NCBI GenBank assembly: GCA_947259915.1
Contig: CAMYOC010000040.1
Span: 1 to 64,000, forward strand
DNA from: an uncultured Gammaproteobacteria bacterium
GTDB taxonomy: Bacteria; Pseudomonadota; Gammaproteobacteria; Steroidobacterales; XN24
Length of the DNA: 64,000 nucleotides
Reading direction: 5' to 3'
The notes under the pieces are model-generated. The model saw only the letters and a program-made list of their open reading frames with translations. It did not search any database and was not told the origin of the DNA. Below are positions 62,709-64,000 of this stretch, piece by piece. Every line of letters begins with the position of its first letter. Position 1 is the stretch's first letter. The position numbers and the translations under genes are program-made.

Positions 62709-63584
62709 ATGCCTCCCTTTCTGCGCGAACACATGGTGCCGATGGGATGGGCCACAGGCCTGCATGTGGCCCTGGCGGCGCTGCTGACGGTAAGCTTTGC
62801 GCTGAGCCGGCCGCCGCTCGTGCCACCGCAGATTTCGATCAAGGCGAGGGTGATCGACGAGAGCGCGATCCGCACCGAAAAAGATCGAAAGCTCGAGGCC
62901 GACAGAGCCGCACAGCGGCGCCGCGAGGAGCAGGCAGCACAAGAACGGCGCGAAGCCGAGCGCGAGCAACAGCGCCTGGATCAGCTGCGGGTCCAGCAGG
63001 AGCAGGCCGCCGAGACCGAACGCCAGCGACAGCTTGCGCAGGAGCGGGAACGCACGCAGGCTGCGGAGCTGGAGCAACAGCGTAAGGACGCGGCGGCGGA
63101 AGCCAAACGTAAGGAGGCAGCAGCTGCCGACGCGAAACGCAAAGCCGAGGAGGCGAAGAGACTCGAGACGCAACGTCAGGCCGAGGCGCAACGCAAGGCC
63201 GAGCAACGCCGTAAACAGGAGGAAGCAGCGCGACGACAGGCCGCGCTGGAGTCGGATCTGGCGCGGGAGCTGGAGGCAGAGGAATCGCGCCTTCAGGCAG
63301 AACGCTCGGGCGAACTCGGGCAATATATCGCGCTGATCCAGCAGCGGGTGACACGCAACTGGATCCGCCCGCCGCAAGCCGGCGCGGGTCTGAGCTGCGA
63401 ATTGTTCGTCACCCAGATCCCCGGTGGCGAGGTGGTCGCGGTGCGTTTTGGGCGCTGTAACGCGGATGACGTCGTGCGCCGCTCGATCGAAGTGGCGGTG
63501 TTTAAGGCGTCGCCCTTGCCCAAACCGCCCAACCCGGCTCTGTTCGAACGGAACCTGGTGTTCGAATTCAAGCCTGACAGATAG
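62709..63584 (+). CDS. tolA: Tol-Pal system protein TolA
   Basis: The 291-residue protein has an N-terminal membrane helix (GWATGLHVALAALLTVSFAL). A long Ala/Glu/Gln/Arg/Lys-rich alpha-helix at about residues 60-200 spans the periplasm. The C-terminal TolA domain (GELGQYIALIQQRVTRNWIR, CELFVTQIPGGEVVAVRFGR, one Cys pair) reaches Pal and TolB. I prefer the ATG at 62709 over a TTG six bases upstream. The helix repeat is variable between species. Confidence 0.93.
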   Translation: MPPFLREHMVPMGWATGLHVALAALLTVSFALSRPPLVPPQISIKARVIDESAIRTEKDRKLEADRAAQRRREEQAAQERREAEREQQRLDQLRVQQEQAAETERQRQLAQERERTQAAELEQQRKDAAAEAKRKEAAAADAKRKAEEAKRLETQRQAEAQRKAEQRRKQEEAARRQAALESDLARELEAEESRLQAERSGELGQYIALIQQRVTRNWIRPPQAGAGLSCELFVTQIPGGEVVAVRFGRCNADDVVRRSIEVAVFKASPLPKPPNPALFERNLVFEFKPDR

Positions 63585-63625
63585 ACAGGTACGACGGCAG
63601 AATTACAGACCTAACGCGGAGGGCA

Positions 63626-64000
63626 ATGCGCCCCATGATTTTACGACGACTTACGAGCATGCTGATCACCGCGATCGCGTTACTGTCCGCAGCGCCGGCC
63701 GTGGCCCAGCTGCGGATCGAGATCAATCGCGGCGTCAGCGAGGCGGTGCCGGTGGCGGTGGTGCCGTTCGGCTACGACGGTCCCGGCCAGGCGCCGATCG
63801 ATGCGGCCGGCGTCATCGCCGGCGATCTCGAGCGCAGCGGGCGCTTCGCGCCGCTGCCTGACGACGACATGATCAGCCAGCCCACCTCGGGGCGGGAGGT
63901 GAATTTCACCGACTGGCGCCTGCTGAAGACAGACTTCCTGGTCATCGGTTCGCTGCTGGATCAGGGCGCGGACCGCTATCTGATCCGTTTCCAGGTATTC
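63626..64000 (+). CDS. tolB: Tol-Pal system protein TolB (partial, cut by the window end)
   Basis: The frame is open from the ATG at 63626 (GGAGGG just upstream; a second ATG lies nine bases on) to the window edge, 125 codons. A signal peptide (ITAIALLSAAPAVAQ) is followed by the N-terminal TolB domain: LRIEINRGVSEAVPVAVVPF, then AAGVIAGDLERSGRFAPLP, TDWRLLKTDFLVIGSL and the beginning of DRYLIRFQVF. The C-terminal beta-propeller lies outside. The mature N-terminus binds TolA in the periplasm. Confidence 0.94.
   Translation, partial: MRPMILRRLTSMLITAIALLSAAPAVAQLRIEINRGVSEAVPVAVVPFGYDGPGQAPIDAAGVIAGDLERSGRFAPLPDDDMISQPTSGREVNFTDWRLLKTDFLVIGSLLDQGADRYLIRFQVF

Overview
The window looks like a chromosomal stretch of a high-GC gammaproteobacterium, probably an environmental (marine or sediment) relative of the Chromatiales/Ectothiorhodospiraceae. 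The core gene order ruvC-ruvA-ruvB-ybgC-tolQ-tolR-tolA-tolB, the sucA-sucB-lpd run, RelA with a degenerate hydrolase domain, TrmH and YebC all fit this. So do the many c-di-GMP proteins and a GlyGly-CTERM protease. A stray aprB fragment of the type found in sulfur-oxidising gammaproteobacteria and a diheme cytochrome c resembling FccA hint at a sulfur-oxidising lineage. These assignments rest on recognised motifs; no search could be run.

Layout. 1-9.1 kb: housekeeping and envelope genes (outer-membrane proteins, TrmH, YjbQ, peroxiredoxin, tRNA-Ala, an osmolyte-type ABC importer). 9.3-11.8 kb: c-di-GMP genes, one of which (HD-GYP) has lost its catalytic core and carries a reverse-strand mntA/hepT toxin-antitoxin junction fragment in its place. 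11.9-22.2 kb: a probable island bounded by copies of the 5' part of a tRNA-Arg gene plus its 72-nt upstream flank. It holds a decayed beta-glucan (laminarin-type) utilisation locus: a frameshifted GH16 lipoprotein with a perfect LacI-type operator in its promoter, a TonB-dependent receptor broken by an aprB fragment, an ExoP-like carbohydrate-binding protein and a LacI regulator. 22.3-25.8 kb: GST, a secreted reprolysin-like GlyGly-CTERM metalloprotease with a consensus CRP site, and a lipoprotein.

25.9-45 kb is the most unusual part. A hybrid kinase without an HPt domain diverges from a REC-GGDEF-EAL protein. Next comes a tightly packed operon, preceded by a perfect CRP-type palindrome and followed by a rho-independent terminator. 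It encodes three secreted subtilisin-family (S8) proteases, each ending in tandem YIWTDG hexapeptides, and a two-component-type beta-propeller sensor with an active GGDEF output. The third protease has a LamG-like domain inserted inside its catalytic domain. Downstream are a receiver-less sigma-54 activator, a free HPt protein and a second REC-GGDEF-EAL protein. I propose that this is a c-di-GMP/phosphorelay-linked surface protease system that has not been described as a unit.

45-64 kb: diheme cytochrome, an MBL/beta-CASP nuclease, dodecin, an LPS glycosyltransferase, the 2-oxoglutarate dehydrogenase genes, relA, a YfaZ-like protein, yebC, ruvCAB and the Tol-Pal genes. The window ends inside tolB.

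A recurring oddity is a set of 150-300-bp patches of unrelated genes inside otherwise recognisable genes (about 1.3-1.6, 9.95-10.2 and 19.5-19.7 kb). They may be real illegitimate recombination or an assembly artefact; reads spanning the junctions would decide.
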